Positions 63,732 to 64,000 of a stretch of 64,000 bases of DNA are shown piece by piece; position 1 is the stretch's first letter, and the number at the start of each line of letters is the position of its first letter. The notes beneath the pieces are model-generated. The model did no database searches, was not told the DNA's origin, and saw only the letters and a list, made by a program, of their open reading frames with translations. The DNA comes from Myxococcales bacterium (lineage in GTDB: Bacteria > Myxococcota_A > Polyangia > Polyangiales > Polyangiaceae), in NCBI GenBank assembly GCA_013297655.1, contig JAAFHV010000002.1, positions 50,375-114,374 on the forward strand. Reading direction: 5' to 3'. The position numbers and the translations under genes were made by a program.

Positions 63732-63910
63732 CGGTTCGTGGCGTCGCTCGGTCCTTCGGACCTCCCTCCCCACGGTCCATCGTGCCCCCCGTGCGAGCTT
63801 CGCTCTCCCGGTTGGCACGAACGGTTCGTGGCGTCAGTCGGTCCTTCGGACCTCCCTCCCCACGGTCCATCGTGCCCCCCGTGCGAGCTTCGCTCTCCCG
63901 GCTGGCACGG
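63731..63910. repeat. 90-bp tandem repeat, two copies
   Basis: Two direct copies with a period of 90 bases and only three or four mismatches. Each holds GGTCC-TTC-GGACC, a small hairpin, and TCCCTCCCCACGG. A fragment of a third start (TTGGTTCGT) follows. It lies between a gene end and the next gene's end. Read on the minus strand it gives a 30-residue repeated peptide, which is an effect of the DNA repeat being divisible by three and is not a gene. Confidence 0.9.
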
Positions 63911-63918
63911 TTGGTTCG

Positions 63919-64000
63919 TCACTTCTTGCCGCCGCCCCACGTGCTGTGGCCCATGCAGAGGCCGTCGGCGTACGCGATCCGGTGGGCTTCTTCGGGGCCG
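63919..64000 (-). CDS. C-terminal end of a protein running out of the window
   Basis: Minus strand reading ends ...EEAHRIAYADGLCMGHST, then WGGGKK, at TGA 63919. GC-biased third positions and an uninterrupted frame to the window edge support a real C-terminus. 26 residues are visible; family not recognised. Confidence 0.6.
   Translation of the reverse strand, partial: GPEEAHRIAYADGLCMGHSTWGGGKK

Noticed and set aside
63599..63940. Repeated 30-residue peptide on the minus strand
   Set aside because: It follows directly from the 90-bp DNA repeat; the period is divisible by three and the frame runs into the coding region of another gene.

Overview
The window is GC-rich with strongly GC-biased third codon positions. 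It holds many secreted lipoproteins, serine/threonine kinases, a MYXO-CTERM-like tail, Pro/Gln/Gly-rich membrane proteins and a TPR-containing sigma-54 activator. This mix suggests a myxobacterium (Myxococcota, perhaps Polyangiales); that is an inference from style, since the window has no rRNA, tRNA or other marker gene. I see no CRISPR array, intact insertion sequence, integrase or prophage.

Layout. 1-8.4 kb: a lamin-G-like lipoprotein, a small secreted protein, a TetR regulator divergent from a CYP102-like P450, a TAP-like hydrolase, and two tandem collagen-repeat lipoproteins ending in a clear terminator. 8.8-13.3 kb: a protein with a MYXO-CTERM-like tail, then OxyR divergent from a KatG that carries a lipoprotein signal. 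13.8-22.3 kb: small membrane and envelope proteins, an AsmA-like protein, an orphan SNF2 helicase of phage-like build, and a frameshifted gene remnant. 22.3-32.2 kb: two Ser/Thr kinases, several lipoproteins, a LysR/VOC divergent pair, and a TetR-DUF6178 operon with a palindromic operator. 32.4-41 kb: a second P450, an S9 peptidase, and a 1196-residue TPR/sigma-54 activator overlapping a tiny lipoprotein gene. 41-48.9 kb: a paralogous lipoprotein pair, an esterase-like lipoprotein, a membrane protein behind a near-consensus sigma-54 promoter, a LolA-like protein and a PfkB kinase. 50.1-64 kb: OmpA-like, CapA-like and beta-propeller lipoproteins, a 15-residue-repeat protein, a zinc-ribbon ALYG-repeat protein, two membrane proteins, a DUF3995-TetR pair with an operator, a GNAT enzyme, a lipoprotein, a 90-bp tandem repeat and the 3' end of one more gene.

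The most unusual part is the 1.15-kb gene-free stretch 48951-50108. It appears to encode two homologous structured RNAs on the minus strand. Each has a -24/-12 (sigma-54-type) promoter placed so that transcription starts at the same TATCGGC sequence, and each folds into successive hairpins that display runs of 4-8 cytosines in their loops. One ends in a textbook terminator. Non-Watson-Crick pairs in the conserved stems are almost all G-U on the minus strand, and would be A-C mismatches on the plus strand, which fixes the transcribed strand. Between the two RNAs lie a 17-bp inverted repeat and copies of an interspersed repeat that recurs at 58.6 kb. I cannot assign these RNAs to a family I know. 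C-rich loops could pair with G-rich Shine-Dalgarno sequences or bind a protein. The sigma-54 link is notable because the window also carries a sigma-54 activator and a second sigma-54-type promoter.
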